This document shows, piece by piece, positions 10,501 through 22,425 of a stretch of 64,000 bases of DNA (position 1 is its first letter; each line of letters opens with the position of its first letter). Where the stretch lies: NCBI GenBank assembly GCA_019914945.1, contig CM034113.1, positions 8,784,850 to 8,848,849 on the forward strand, in the 5' to 3' direction. Made by a program: the position numbers and the translations under genes. The stretch comes from Typha latifolia. Taxonomy: Eukaryota; Streptophyta; Magnoliopsida; Poales; Typhaceae. The notes beneath the pieces were generated by a model. It searched no databases. It saw only the letters and a program-made list of their open reading frames with translations, and was not told the DNA's origin.

Positions 10501-12997
10501 ACTGGAAGTGGAAGTGAGATGGCTGGGAATGCCGATAGATCTGATGTATGCTAATTAATTCAGCTTTTGGACTTGTCTGTCACAATTTATAGAACAATTC
10601 ATTTAAGTTTGTTAACTGAACTTGTATTTCATAAGAAACTGCTGACATGTGTTATAGGTTTTAAAAAACACTGCCGAGTTACGGATAAAATTGAAGGATA
10701 TACTTCGCAGTAAACAAGACCTATTTAAGGGTGGAGTTCTTCACAATGGCACAGTACAAAATATACCTCTAATCTTATAGTTATGTAAATGAACTGTGCG
10801 AATTATATTGATAATCGATAAAATATTCAAAACTTTTGCAGGTAAAGCTGGGTTCACCTGGTTGGAAATCTAGATACTACAGTGAGAAGTTTTCAGTTAA
10901 AAGTTCAGACGAAATTGAAAGCGTGCGCAAAAGAATGGTATGAATGAAGTTCAGCTGCTTGCTGTGTTCCTTGGTTAATTTATTCCATCAAACAGGCTAT
11001 TTAATCATATCCGCGAAGAAGGATTAGGCCGGGAGGCCTTCTTTTTTCCAATTACAGAAGTTTCCTTCTTTATTTGTTCTAGTATATTACAATATTTGGG
11101 ATTTTATATGTCACTGTGTTTTTTTTAATGCAGGTTGAAAAGTATATGGAAGGGCTTTGCTGGGTCCTCCGGTACTATTTTGCAGGGGTATGCTCATGGT
11201 CCTGGTATGTGATACATAACTTAAAACTTCTACATCATTTAAGTGTTCCTCTCCTCCACCTGGTTGATATGATCTTGATCCAGTGGAGGGAGAATTTTGA
11301 TGGGAGGGGCGATGATCTTTTGCCTTGTCATTGCATAACTCATCTAGTGAGCAGTTGAACTTAAAGCATTTGTTCATTGTGATTTCGTTTTCTGGCAGGT
11401 ATTATCCATTCTACTATGCTCCATTTGCTTCAGATTTTAAGTGCCTCTCGTGCTCTAAAATTGTATTTAAACTTGGAAGCCCTTTTAAACCTTTTGATCA
11501 ACTGATGGCAGTCTTGCCACCACAAAGGTATACTAAGTTAATAGGATTTTTATTACTTATATTATACCTGAAAGTTTTTCTTTTCTCTGGAATTTTCACA
11601 TTACTCGTGAATCGTGATACAATTTCGACAGTGATGCTGCTTTGCCGAAGGCATACATGCCTTTGATGAGTGACAGGGACTCAACAATCTTAAAGTTCTA
11701 TCCAACAGGTAGCTCTTTTTTTTTTTTTTTTTAATGAAATATCCACGTTCACTTCTAATGAAATATGGCTAGTTATGTAATATTCATATTCTTGGTGATC
11801 AGATTTTGAGGTCGATACTGATGGAATTCGCTTTCTGTGGCAAGTAAGTTAGAATTTTTTTTAATATGAAGTAACTTTTTTGATTTGATTATGAGGTAGA
11901 ACTTCATCTAAATGTGGGGGGAAAAAAACTCGTATAGGGTATTGCTAAGTTGCCTTTTATTGAGGAAGAACAACTTTTAGCTGCTACCAAAATCTTAGAG
12001 AAGGATTTATCGGTATGTCATTAGTCTTTTCCGCTGAATAATAATCAGTTAAAACATTCAACTAGCACTTGTTTCTTAGATTCACTTTCTTATCTTTCGG
12101 CAGGTGGATGAAACAAACCGAAATGTCTTCCGGCAAGACAAGATCTTTACGAGGAGTTGCTCCACACTGGGTCTAAAAATAAGCTCTAGTTTGACGCCAT
12201 CGAATTGCCCTTCTGAAAAAGAAGATGAAAAAATTCCAATTGATTCAGAAAGGTATTTGCAGAATTTAATTTGTCACTAATGATGCTATACTCGTTGGCA
12301 TGAAGACCTGCAATTGCTATTTCCCTGCTCCAGTTGCCAGGTTAGTGGATTCCTTTCCCGTTGCGATGACGAGTTGGTCCGTGGTATCTTGAGCTCTCTG
12401 CTCGAAAGGATGGAAGATAGTTATATCACAGAAGATCACACGACGTAAGTTGTTGATCCTAAAGCCCTGGATGTCTCTATAAATTCTTTCCTTACATCTT
12501 TCTCAATCGCAGGTCAGCTATCTTCCTCAACCCCGATTCAACGTGCAACGTTCCGAGATTGCTTGAGAACGTAATCAAACCTGAGAAGGTAAATCGAAAG
12601 TTCATATACATCTTGTCTGCATGGCAGATAAATTTTAGCCATATCGTCTTCTCGCAGACTCTGTCGCCTGATGATATCATCAAGAAGCCATTGTGGCACG
12701 AGTATCGAGGATCGCGACCGCCGTTAACGAATAGGTACACATAAAATCCAATCATTTGTTAATCTCATGCAGTAGTATTGATCTAAGTCGGACGTAACCA
12801 TGGGTTGTAGCAGCGGAGGGAGAGGAAGAGGTTTAACTGGTTCTTCATATGGTAATGGTAGTAGGCGAGATAATGGAAGCTTTGGGAGACGCCATGGTCG
12901 TTATCCAACGAACAATTCTACTAGTATGAGTTTCGATGGGCCGTGGGCCGATCAAGGAATGGGCTTTGGCACTGGAAGAGGAGGCCGTGGGAGGTAA
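7532..12997 (+). CDS. XRN-family 5'-3' exoribonuclease lacking the zinc knuckle
   Basis: Modelled exons: 7532-7708, 7824-7929, 8014-8090, 8340-8531, 8610-8729, 8825-8887, 9310-9429, 9513-9677, 9759-9836, 9931-10041, 10295-10366, 10441-10545, 10658-10753, 10842-10937, 11134-11204, 11399-11527, 11632-11708, 11803-11843, 11938-12012, 12104-12252, 12334-12444, 12513-12588, 12658-12734, 12814-12997. All phases agree and give 855 aa. XRN enzymes degrade 5'-monophosphate RNA. Catalytic acidic motifs are present: DMNGIIHPC (D45), [18 protein letters not shown] (95-112), [12 protein letters not shown] (E195, E197), DADLIFLAL (225-233), GNDFLPH (D328). The second conserved block ([16 protein letters not shown], then [12 protein letters not shown]) and FYPTDFEVD are also present. 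Plant XRN2/3/4 normally carry a CCHC knuckle between the ILRE and [14 protein letters not shown] blocks; here that linker (246-285) has one Cys. The Gly/Arg-rich tail ends early. I cannot say whether it acts in the nucleus or cytoplasm. Confidence 0.9.
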
Positions 12998-13081
12998 ATG
13001 GCCTGGCCCAGTGAGACTAGTAATGGGCCGTGGGCTGATCAATGTATGGGCTTTGGGACTGGAAGAGGCCGTGGGAGGCAA
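12920..13081 (+). repeat. In-frame tandem duplication at the XRN 3' end
   Basis: The coding end 12920-12997 (encoding [20 protein letters not shown] then TAA) is repeated at 13016-13081 as [19 protein letters not shown] then CAA. The TAA at 12995 and the CAA at 13079 are 84 bases apart, a multiple of three, and the second copy stays open in the same frame until TGA at 13121-13123. Length differences between copies are also multiples of three. Confidence 0.85.
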
Positions 13082-14395
13082 CTGGGCTTTAATGAGGATA
13101 ATAAGAACAGAGGATGGTGGTGAAATTTCTCTCTCTCTGTCTCTGTCTCTGTCTCTGTCTCTCTCATTTTGGATGTGTGTAAATAAAGAAACAGGTAGGT
13201 AGCTCGTTGAGGAGAAGTATCACAAACAAAAACTCAATAGAGTTTTTCTTTTGCATGTGTACTCAGTAAAAATCTCTTATTTTCAAGTATACATAATTTT
13301 TGTATGTATGTATGCATGTATTTTTCAAGTAGTATACATGGGAATAAGTGGTTTTTCTAAAAGATGTATATGTGGGGGTGGGGTGGGGAAAAAAGCCCTT
13401 AGGTCGATATATATGATTGCCATCATCACACGGCACTAATTAGACTAGCAAAATATTTTTGTTTTTAAAAAAAAGTAGGATCTGATTATAATATGGGATT
13501 TTTTTTGTTTTAATATACAAAGTAGTCTTGGGATTTGCTTCGCCTACTCTACTCCACAATCTTTTGTTGCTAAGCTAAAGAAGCTGTTCACTCTGCCCAC
13601 TACTTGAATCATTCAACAAAAGCACTATCATTTCCCCCCCAAATAGTTTGGTTCTTTCTTCATGCCATGCAGGTAAGAAGGCCTCTACTTCTGATTCTCT
13701 CCTCTACTTTTTTGACCAGTCCTCTTGTGAAACAAAAGAATTATTAAAGGAGAATTATTTTCTTTTACAAAAAGGAAAAAAGAAGAAAAGAAAAGAAAAG
13801 AAAGAACTTAAAAAAAGAGGGGAGAGAGAGGTGCTCACATGGATTTGTGCCCTCTAGCCCTTCTCTCCTACAACTCAAGCATCATATAAAGAGAGCCCAT
13901 CTCCTTGGATCCTTCAATCATCACTTTCAAATGATGAAATAATACCCACAAGGTATAGATTTTTCTTTTCTTTTTGGGATTTAGGATAGATAGCTAGCCA
14001 TCAATGTTGGATTTATAGTGGTAGAAGTAGTAGTAGTAGTAGTTGTTGTTGTTGTAGGGCTCCCTGATCCGAGAATTCCCTTACTTTCATGCAATGCCAC
14101 TTCTCAAATGAAAAGAAGCCAATGCCTCCCTTCCTTTACTCAAAGCCTGGCAAAAGCCTCAAGAGTTGTGGAAATTTTGCCTCTCTCTCTTTTGCAGATG
14201 CCAATGGTGGCTCTTTTACCTCCCTTGCGGGCTTTGGAGAAGTGAAAGTCAGATGAGGTTTAGAAGTTTGTCTTGTTATAGACCCAGTTAGAAAGCAAGA
14301 AGCTTGCATGCTATGTACTTTATCCATGTGTGACAAAGCTGTGAACTCAAAACCTCTTTGAAACTATATAGTGATCAATAGTGTTCAAATTGTGC

Positions 14396-14435
<40 letters not shown>

Positions 14436-15717
14436 CTGGTTAATTTGGACTTCGATGTACAATTTGATGTTTGTTCCCAACCTACCAGCATATTGAGATT
14501 CTTCACCAAGCACCAATCAAGCATACACGAATGGCCTTAGTTAAATCCAACTATGGGTTTGTTAGTAAGTTTAATGTGGGCTAAAAAAGAAAAGTAGCCA
14601 ACTTTTGGCAAAAGTATTTGTCTTGAGGTTCTAAAAAGAATTGCATCGCAGCAACTTTATAAAGGGAGAAAGGCAAGCACTAAAGAAGAAGCACCATTAT
14701 CTCCAGAAGACCGAGTCCTTACACTTGAAAGATACAAATTAAGATACATAAATCCAAGTTGGTCCTTTACTTATTTGGCACACCTTAAGGGAGGAATAAT
14801 CCAAATTAAAGGAGAGGTTATTGGCTCTTGGCAAAGTTGGAGGAGGTTGGTCTAATAAGTATGTCTCTCAATTTGTACACCTTATCAACACCCTTTTCCT
14901 TCTTTATACTTTAATCTATCTCCTTCTCCATAGAGGAAGGTTAAAGACCACCATGATCACTTTAGTGACGTCTCACTTTATCCTTGGGCAAAGCTCGAGG
15001 AATTGTCCTTCATGTCACCATTAAGCACTACTTAATTATTGTAATTAACTTGGAAAAAAAACTTTTGTTTAATCTGAGGCCTTAATGCATGCCTATCCAA
15101 AGTTCAATTAGTCCCAAATGGAAAATATAATTTTGACAAAGAAGGTGGGTTAGTACTCATTTGGTTACATGATCCAAGATGCACAATTAAGGCTTCAAAA
15201 AGGCTCTCACAAGGCATACTACTATACTAGGCCTTGAGTTAATGGAAGCCTACTAAGATTTTCTAAGATCATATGTCAAAGTGGATAGGAAAAGTTGCCG
15301 AATTTTGGAAAAGGTGAAAAGAAAAGAATCTATAAGTTGGAAATCAAGTGTATTGCTAGTCCGATCAAATTGACGACTTCTTAAAATATTTAAACTGTTA
15401 GAAAATAAAAAATTATATAGTTTTAATACTCGAATAAATAACTCATGGTTATGAGCACTATTCACTTTTGATGTTGAGTGAACTCTCTTTCAGTAGCTGA
15501 GCACAAGGAGCATTAGTGCTATATATTTAAGTTTGTCCATGAAAGTAGAGTTCCTTTATCTGAGTCAATGTGTTGATGGGGTTCAACCTTGCAGACTAAA
15601 AAAATCTACAAGATCTATTAGGTACTCTTTTTAACTGATTAATTTGCAGTGGTTGCTTTCGGCTCACCAACAATTCATAGGAGAAACAATTAATTCCATG
15701 GTGCTCTCTTGGTCATA

Positions 15718-15770
<53 letters not shown>

Positions 15771-18756
15771 CCTAATGCTTAATGCTTAGAAAGTATAAAG
15801 GAGATCATGCATTACCACTAGAGAGAAGAAGAAAATATGAAATAGGCTTCTTTGGTGGAGACATTGCCACCTTTGTTGGTGAGAGTATCCAACTGCAGTT
15901 TAATTAGACCTATGGCTGCCGTATATGCTTTTCTGCATTCAAACATTTGATTACCTCCACTTAATTAGTATATTCTTTATGCTAATCAGGATAAGAACAA
16001 ATCTTTAGCTTGTAACTTGTAAGGGAGATGATACTACTTGTGAACTAATGTGCATATGACATGACAAAAGAAGGCAAATGGAAAATTACTGAGGTGCTAA
16101 TTAACTTCATTGAGCCAAAAGGATCAAGATCTAGCATAATTTCTTCTTTTTATTAAAAAAAAATCAAAGGTCAATCTAGCCCTTATGCTGCGTGTCTGAT
16201 TACAATAGGGCCAAAAATGAAATGTGACATAAGACTCTTGCGAAGTGCATGGATGAATCTTAAGGGCAAATAGATAAGATCAAAATACGTCATTAGCAAG
16301 AACTAGGTATTAATTGTATCATCTAAAATATTTATATATACAAGAAGGTTTCTTAATATATTATTAGCATTAAGATCCTTTTATTTTTTGTTTGTTTGAG
16401 AGAGAGAGAAGGCATTGTTGATGATCGAGAAGCACTTTTGAGCTTTAATGCAGTAAAAGAGAGAAAAGTGATGAGAAACAAACAACTTGACAGGAGTGTA
16501 TAACTTTTGTCATCATCCACTATAGAACTAAAAAGATACAGTTACTGATATAATACCTCACAAACTAATTTCTTTCTCTCTTATAAAAAAAACAAGAAAT
16601 TTGCCATCTTCCTCTAGTCATGGTAAAGCTATGTTTTTCTCAAAGTTACTCATTATGCATGCATATGAATGGAGCATAACAACATAAATTAATTATTAAT
16701 ATTATTATTATTTTTGAGAGATTCTTATACTGGTGAATGTAATGCAAATTAACCTCCAAAGTTGCATGCACATGAAACTATGCTAAGTGCATGCACATTA
16801 TTTCTTGATCGTGGAGCTACCAAGATTACACCTTGGATTTTTCCCCTCCCTGCCTCCGTAATACGAGGGAATATGTTCTTCTTTAGTAACAAAAGATGCA
16901 AAGGTAGTACAAGGGATATTTTAGGGATTTGAAGTTCGAATTCCCAGAATACTGATAGATATTATTTTGGGCAAATTACAAACTTTTGTCGTGGTTTTGC
17001 CTAAAATTAAACTAATCAAACTATCCACTTAAACTTTCTTTTCTTTTCTTTTCTTTTTATCACTTTGTATGTGAATCTATTAATTTTTTTTTCATCCAAA
17101 CTTAACATAAATAGTATTAAAAAATTTGTTAAGCTCACCATAATAAATATTAGAATAATAAAATTGTTCTTCTCATTCTATTAAGTTTATTTACTATATC
17201 GTATACTTTAAATTTAAAAGTAATTATAATTTCAAACTCTTTTATTTTCTACTATATAAAATTATAAGCTTCGAATTTTAGTTATTATTTAAATATATAA
17301 CAATAGAATGAAAATTTTTAAATCATCTAAAAAATATATTCATTTATACTCAAACAATAGGATTATCAATAGTATATAATTGTTATTGTGATTTATACTG
17401 TTTTAGTTAAGTTTGGATGGAAAATCAACAGTTTCATTACGCTATTATTTTTTGCTCATTTTAAAAATGCAACAAGGGAATGAGATTAAATTACAAGATA
17501 GCAACTTCACTTGGAAGATCATAAGCAAAGCAGATTTAATTAATTATAGCAACAAAAGCACTGAGAAATTAAGAGAGGAAAGTTTCATAGGGTGAAGACC
17601 TCTTTTCTAAGATTGGAAAAGGAAGGACATGAAAGAGGCAAAACCATAAAGCGTAGGGATTATAGAAAGAATGGATAAGCATGTGAGAGGTGATTAGTTT
17701 AATTTCCTTCTCCCTTATAAATATATACATATAATCTTCATAGATTAGCTCAATTTATTTAATCTTTTCAAGGCTAGACACGACAAATTCGTTACTTAAA
17801 CTTGGGTGATATGATAAATAATTACTCTAATGAAGGGGCGTAGGAGAGAGTAGAGAAGATAAAAATCTTTTTAGGATTCTAAAGCAGCAACTTTAAGGTC
17901 CAAAGACTAAGATGCTTATCTTTATCTTGTGTTAAGCTTTTCACAGCCCACTACTTTTTCCAAGATGAGAATGTTGGGTTTATGAAATCTAAAGCAGGGA
18001 AAGGGGATTCCTTTTCAAATCGCATCACCATGCATGAAAAGTAGTGAGCTTTTGATATTTCTTAAGGAAGATTGCTCTTTTGCCCTCTAAAGTGGCTCCT
18101 CCTTTGCACAAACCCTAAGTTATGAATCATCGCTTTTCTATTAAAAAATTTATTAAATTTTTTTCCTGCATTATTATTGCATTATATTTCTTTTGGTTTC
18201 ATTATTAGCAACATATATTAATTATATATACCTCATGTCATCATTTAGTTGGTATTCGCCAATCAAACAATAACTAGATCGTGTCTGCTAGTACATGAAC
18301 CTATCTTGTTAATTTTAATGTCTCAAAACCTTATCATGGCTCCTATATATATATATACATATAAATGTTGCACCTATTAGGGAGCAGATATAATAATGTC
18401 TCTCTTTTGTTAATTTCTCTATGGTAAGCTCCATCATTTTGGGTCTTGTTTGCAAACAGCACCCTTCAATGTAATCATATTTATGTTACTGTGTTGAGAA
18501 ATAATATAGAGAAAGAAAACACAACCAATTATAGACCAATTCCATGAAATAACTGCAAATTTACATGTGTTTCCTACATGCCTAAATTTAATTAAGCTAA
18601 TCCACCCCAAGCCTTTCCTTGATCTGATCTCATGATAATACACAAATGAAAGAGGAAAAAAAGATTTAAAAAAAACAAAAAAATAAACATCAAGATTCCA
18701 GAATTCAAGAACTCAACTTCTGATCTTTTTTGTTTTTTAGCATAGCTAGGCATGCA
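12998..18756. other. Gene-poor, microsatellite-rich stretch
   Basis: After the possible XRN extension to 13123, this 5.6 kb holds a TCTG/CT-type repeat (about 13127-13162), AT microsatellites at about 14398-14435 and 15720-15757, and purine-rich tracts near 13780-13830. I looked on both strands for common plant microRNAs, tRNA box B sequences and retroelement coding and recognised none. Part of the right end is the 3' UTR of the SMXL gene. Confidence 0.6.
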
Positions 18757-21613
18757 TCACAAATCCTCAGGCAATCTGAAGAAGAATGCTCGATCGACTG
18801 CTTCTATAAGTCCCACATCATCAGAGGAACATTCCATGTCATCTTCAGCACAAAGATTCAAATCTAGACAAGCATACGAGCCCATCTCCTTCTCATCACT
18901 TCCTCCTTCTTCTTCCTCACTCTCCACCCTCTCCTTAGCCGGCGGCGAGCAAGCCCTCGACCTGGAGTCGAACATTTCGCAGCTCAGGATTAGAATTGCA
19001 TCACTAACACTAACTTCATCACCGTTGTAGTTATGCACCACACCACTCTCCATCGCCGCCTTGATACCCACTTGCGAATAATAATCCAATTGCTCGATGT
19101 CTTGTAACAAGAAAACGCGGTGCGGGTTGTCGCAAATAGCTTCGAAGAGTTCCTCAAGATAGCTATGGCTTTTCTCGGACCTCGACCGCTTATTCCTGAA
19201 ATCGTCGGTAGAATCAGACCTCGTAGGCAAGAAGTTGCTGAGTTTAATGGATGCACATTTGTTGTAGGAACCAAACACTAGTCTTGCGAGCTCTCTAGCT
19301 ATCCTCTCTTTGCCATCAGTATCATTCCCTTGGAAGAAGAACCACGTCTCCTCCTTAGTCTCAACCAACTTCGACTTCTCCTTCCTCCTCACCATTCCTG
19401 ACCTGCACTGCAGGATGGTGCTCGCGATATCGGGGATGATGTCGCTTTGCCACGCGACTCTTTTCTCTAGAGCATTGCAAAGGGTCTTTAGATTCTCTGC
19501 ATTGATCTCCTTGAACTTTGGATGAGAGTGCTCCGCCTGATCCATTGAACCATTTGAGGAAGATGAGTTAGGGTTAGGGTTAGGGTTTGGCTCGTTGTCT
19601 CGTAAGTAGAATCTCGAGTTCTGTTCATGGATTTCGTCGGAGGCCCCCGAGAGCCAGACATGGTGCTCTCTCCATGGGTGTTTGGGCTCAAGAGGGAGTG
19701 GCCAAGGCTGGTGCAAGCTTGGATAGCAGTGATCGTAATAGGAAGATATAGAAGAAGATGGAGGTACTGAGGAGAAATTTAGAGTCATCTCAGATAAATT
19801 ATGCTGGTTTCGGTGGGATGTGTTGCATATTGAGTTCCACTTCTTGCGTAGATCTTTCAGCTGAAGGCAACCCTATATACAAGACACAGAAGAAGGAAAA
19901 GAAAGATTAAAAAAAAACTTAAATATGAATATATGTATATGAACAGTGAGTTGAGAATTACTTGATCATTGCTGTTTGCACTTCGGTTGTCTTGCCTTAG
20001 CCATGAAGGGAGGCTCGAGGAGGAGATGGAGCTGCGGTTGCTGAAAGAATTGCTCGGTAGGCTTCGAGCCTCGGCGTCGAACTTGATGGAACATTCAGCA
20101 CAGCAGGTGAGCTGAGTATTCTCTACTACTCCACCTTCTATGAAAGACCAACTAGCTCCATTGCCACTCCTTTTTCCCATCATCTGGCTTTGTGAATCAC
20201 TGGAAGAAGAAAGAAGACACTTTATCCTAATGAATCCGATGTCAATATGAAATCAAATACATAAGAAAAGGCCATTGAAGAAAAAGGAAAAATAAGAGTA
20301 GAGAGAGAGAGAGAGAGAGAGATTTTATATATAACATGATCAACTACTAATGTGGAGATTACAATTTAATTATACCTGTCACAGTTAAGGCTCAACTCCA
20401 AGGCACCTGCAGGAATTGTGAGAGTCTGAAGACCCCAGAGAGCTTCCAATGAAGGGTTTCCAACCCTGCATCCCATGTAGGTCTGGTAAGTAGCAAACCC
20501 CATGAGACAAAGCCTCTCCCCTCCAAGAAGTAGTCCACCACAATAAAGCAAGCTCCTCACCTCCATGATTACATGCTCCACAGGGCAGTAGTAGCTATAA
20601 CCTCTTTGCTTCTCCAGATGATCACCAGCCCAGAACTCAGCAACCCAGTTGAGATCCTCCAATACCAACACTGCTCCCCTCCCCATGGAGCAGCTAGTCT
20701 TCACCAGGCACCTCAGCTCTCCGACCTTGTGATCCACCTCCTCCCTTGTCATGTTCCTAAAGGAAGAGATGGGAAGTGGTATGAACTGCAAGTTTCTTAG
20801 ACTCTCATGTGATCCCTCGCCGTTGCATACTCTATCCATCACTACTCTAACAACTCCCTCACTGGCTTCCAAGCACTCACCTACAACTACAAAGCTCCTC
20901 TTTCTTCTACTCACCAAGCAGTCCATCACACTCGTGATATCCTCACTCCTCACATGATCCAAAGGAGGCCTAGGTTTGTTCATGATCACCTCCTTGGGCT
21001 TGATGGAATTAGGGTTAGGAGGAGGAGGAGGAGGAGGAGTGGTGGTGGTGGTGGTGGTGGTGGTGGTGGTTGTTCCACATATCTCTAATGAGACAGCCTG
21101 TTCGACATTGCTCTTCACTTGAGTACTCGAGAAGCCAGCCTCCCTCATGACTCTACTCACACTTGGGTCGTCGAGGATGGATATGATGAGCTGCTCGAGC
21201 TCGATCTTGACGGCGAGCAGCGGCTGCTGCTGGCTCTCGATGGATCCACGCCGCTGGTGGGCCTGCGCACGCTTGAACGCGGCGACGAGGGCGTTGGAGA
21301 GGGAAGGGGGGTGGTGATGGTGGTGGTGGTGGTGGTGAGGCCCGAGCATCGGGCCGGCGGAGGACGAGGCAGGGAGACGATTGAGGGCGACGTTGAAGCA
21401 GAGTTCTAAGGCCTTGCACTGTAGGGGGTGGGAATGGGACTGGAGGCAGGCGGCGCGGAGGAGGCCGGCGGCGGAGCAGAGCATGGTGTTGGCCACGTGG
21501 AGGGGGGTGACTTGCGCATGGCCGCGGCGGCGGGCAAGGTTGACCGCCTGCTTCACTATGGTTGCTGCCTCTGGGGTCAGGGCTTGTTGCACTGTGCAAC
21601 CTCCTGCTCTCAT
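18757..21613 (-). CDS. SMXL3/4/5-type (SMAX1-like, Clp-related) repressor
   Basis: Minus-strand exons 21613-20376, 20199-19962 and 19872-18757; phases agree and give 863 aa. The N-terminus MRAGGCTVQQALTPEAATIV and the block AHQRRGSIESQQQPLLAVKI are diagnostic of the SMXL/D53 double Clp-N domain (about residues 1-175). The middle contains CCAECSIKFDAEAR, and the C-terminal part has a degenerate P-loop-like segment (FFQGNDTDGKERIAREL). An EAR motif LDLNL (828-832) lies near the C-terminus and fits TOPLESS recruitment. Where strigolactone-sensitive members have the RGKT degron, this protein reads FRNKRSR, which fits the strigolactone-independent SMXL3/4/5 clade linked to phloem development in Arabidopsis. 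Unusual features are a run of nine His with flanking Pro (exon 1, near 21313-21340), a Thr12 then Pro7 tract (near 21020-21070) and PNPNPNPN. Confidence 0.92.
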
Positions 21614-22221
21614 GTTGTGGTTTTTATTTTCTTAGATCTCTTCTCGATGAATTGGAGATTAAAGAGGTTTTTGGTTCAGAGAAGAGGTTGAGATGGATTT
21701 GGATTGATGAGTTCCATATCGGTAGAGGGTCAATCTCTCTCAGTTTCGGTAGGTGAGTCACTATCTGAATATGAGAGAGTGAGTAGTGGAGGAAGTAAGC
21801 ATATATGTATAGGGGGAAAATAGTTATAGTTATAGTTAGGTTATCTGCTTTATATTATTATTCTTTCTTTCAGAGTCATTTGCTTTGCTTTTTGGGTGGG
21901 AGGGGGGTTTCAAATTTTGGGTCCAAAGTCGATTTTTGCAGCGGAAAGTGCAACGCATGTGGAGATACATACAGGTAATTATGGAACTAATAATCTTAAT
22001 TCTAAAGGCATATTACAGTTCAAACCCTGTATTTTTTATGATTTACGAATTACACGCTGTCTAAACCTAACGAGATGGAAATACAAATGTTGGGGACGAA
22101 GGAAAATAAATATTATTCCCGACAAGTATGGTTAGTAATTTTGAGTGTTGATGCTTGGCTTGATCTGATGTGGGTCTGGGACCGTTCATCTTTTATGAGG
22201 ACCCACTTATAAATGACCGGA

Positions 22222-22255
<34 letters not shown>

Positions 22256-22367
22256 CAAACATCTCTTTTGTAAGGTGGGGGCGAGTTTGGTCTGGTCTGC
22301 TCTGGGAGAATCGGGAACTGTGTACGGTTTCTTTCCTCTCAGACTCAAAGTATAAGGAATAAAGTGA

Positions 22368-22425
<58 letters not shown>

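Noticed and set aside
12985..13015. An 18- to 21-base intron (gtaaatgg to cccag) that would remove the XRN stop
   Set aside because: Far below the minimum size of plant introns, so it cannot explain the open frame beyond the stop.
13998..14340. Possible microRNA hairpin (gggctccctgatc resembling miR159/319 or miR160 arms)
   Set aside because: The match is too short, and no complementary arm with a plausible mature sequence was found nearby.
21153..21599. A 148-residue minus-strand frame overlapping SMXL exon 1
   Set aside because: Out-of-phase reading of the SMXL first exon (Pro/His/Arg-rich); the correct frame carries the Clp-N domain.
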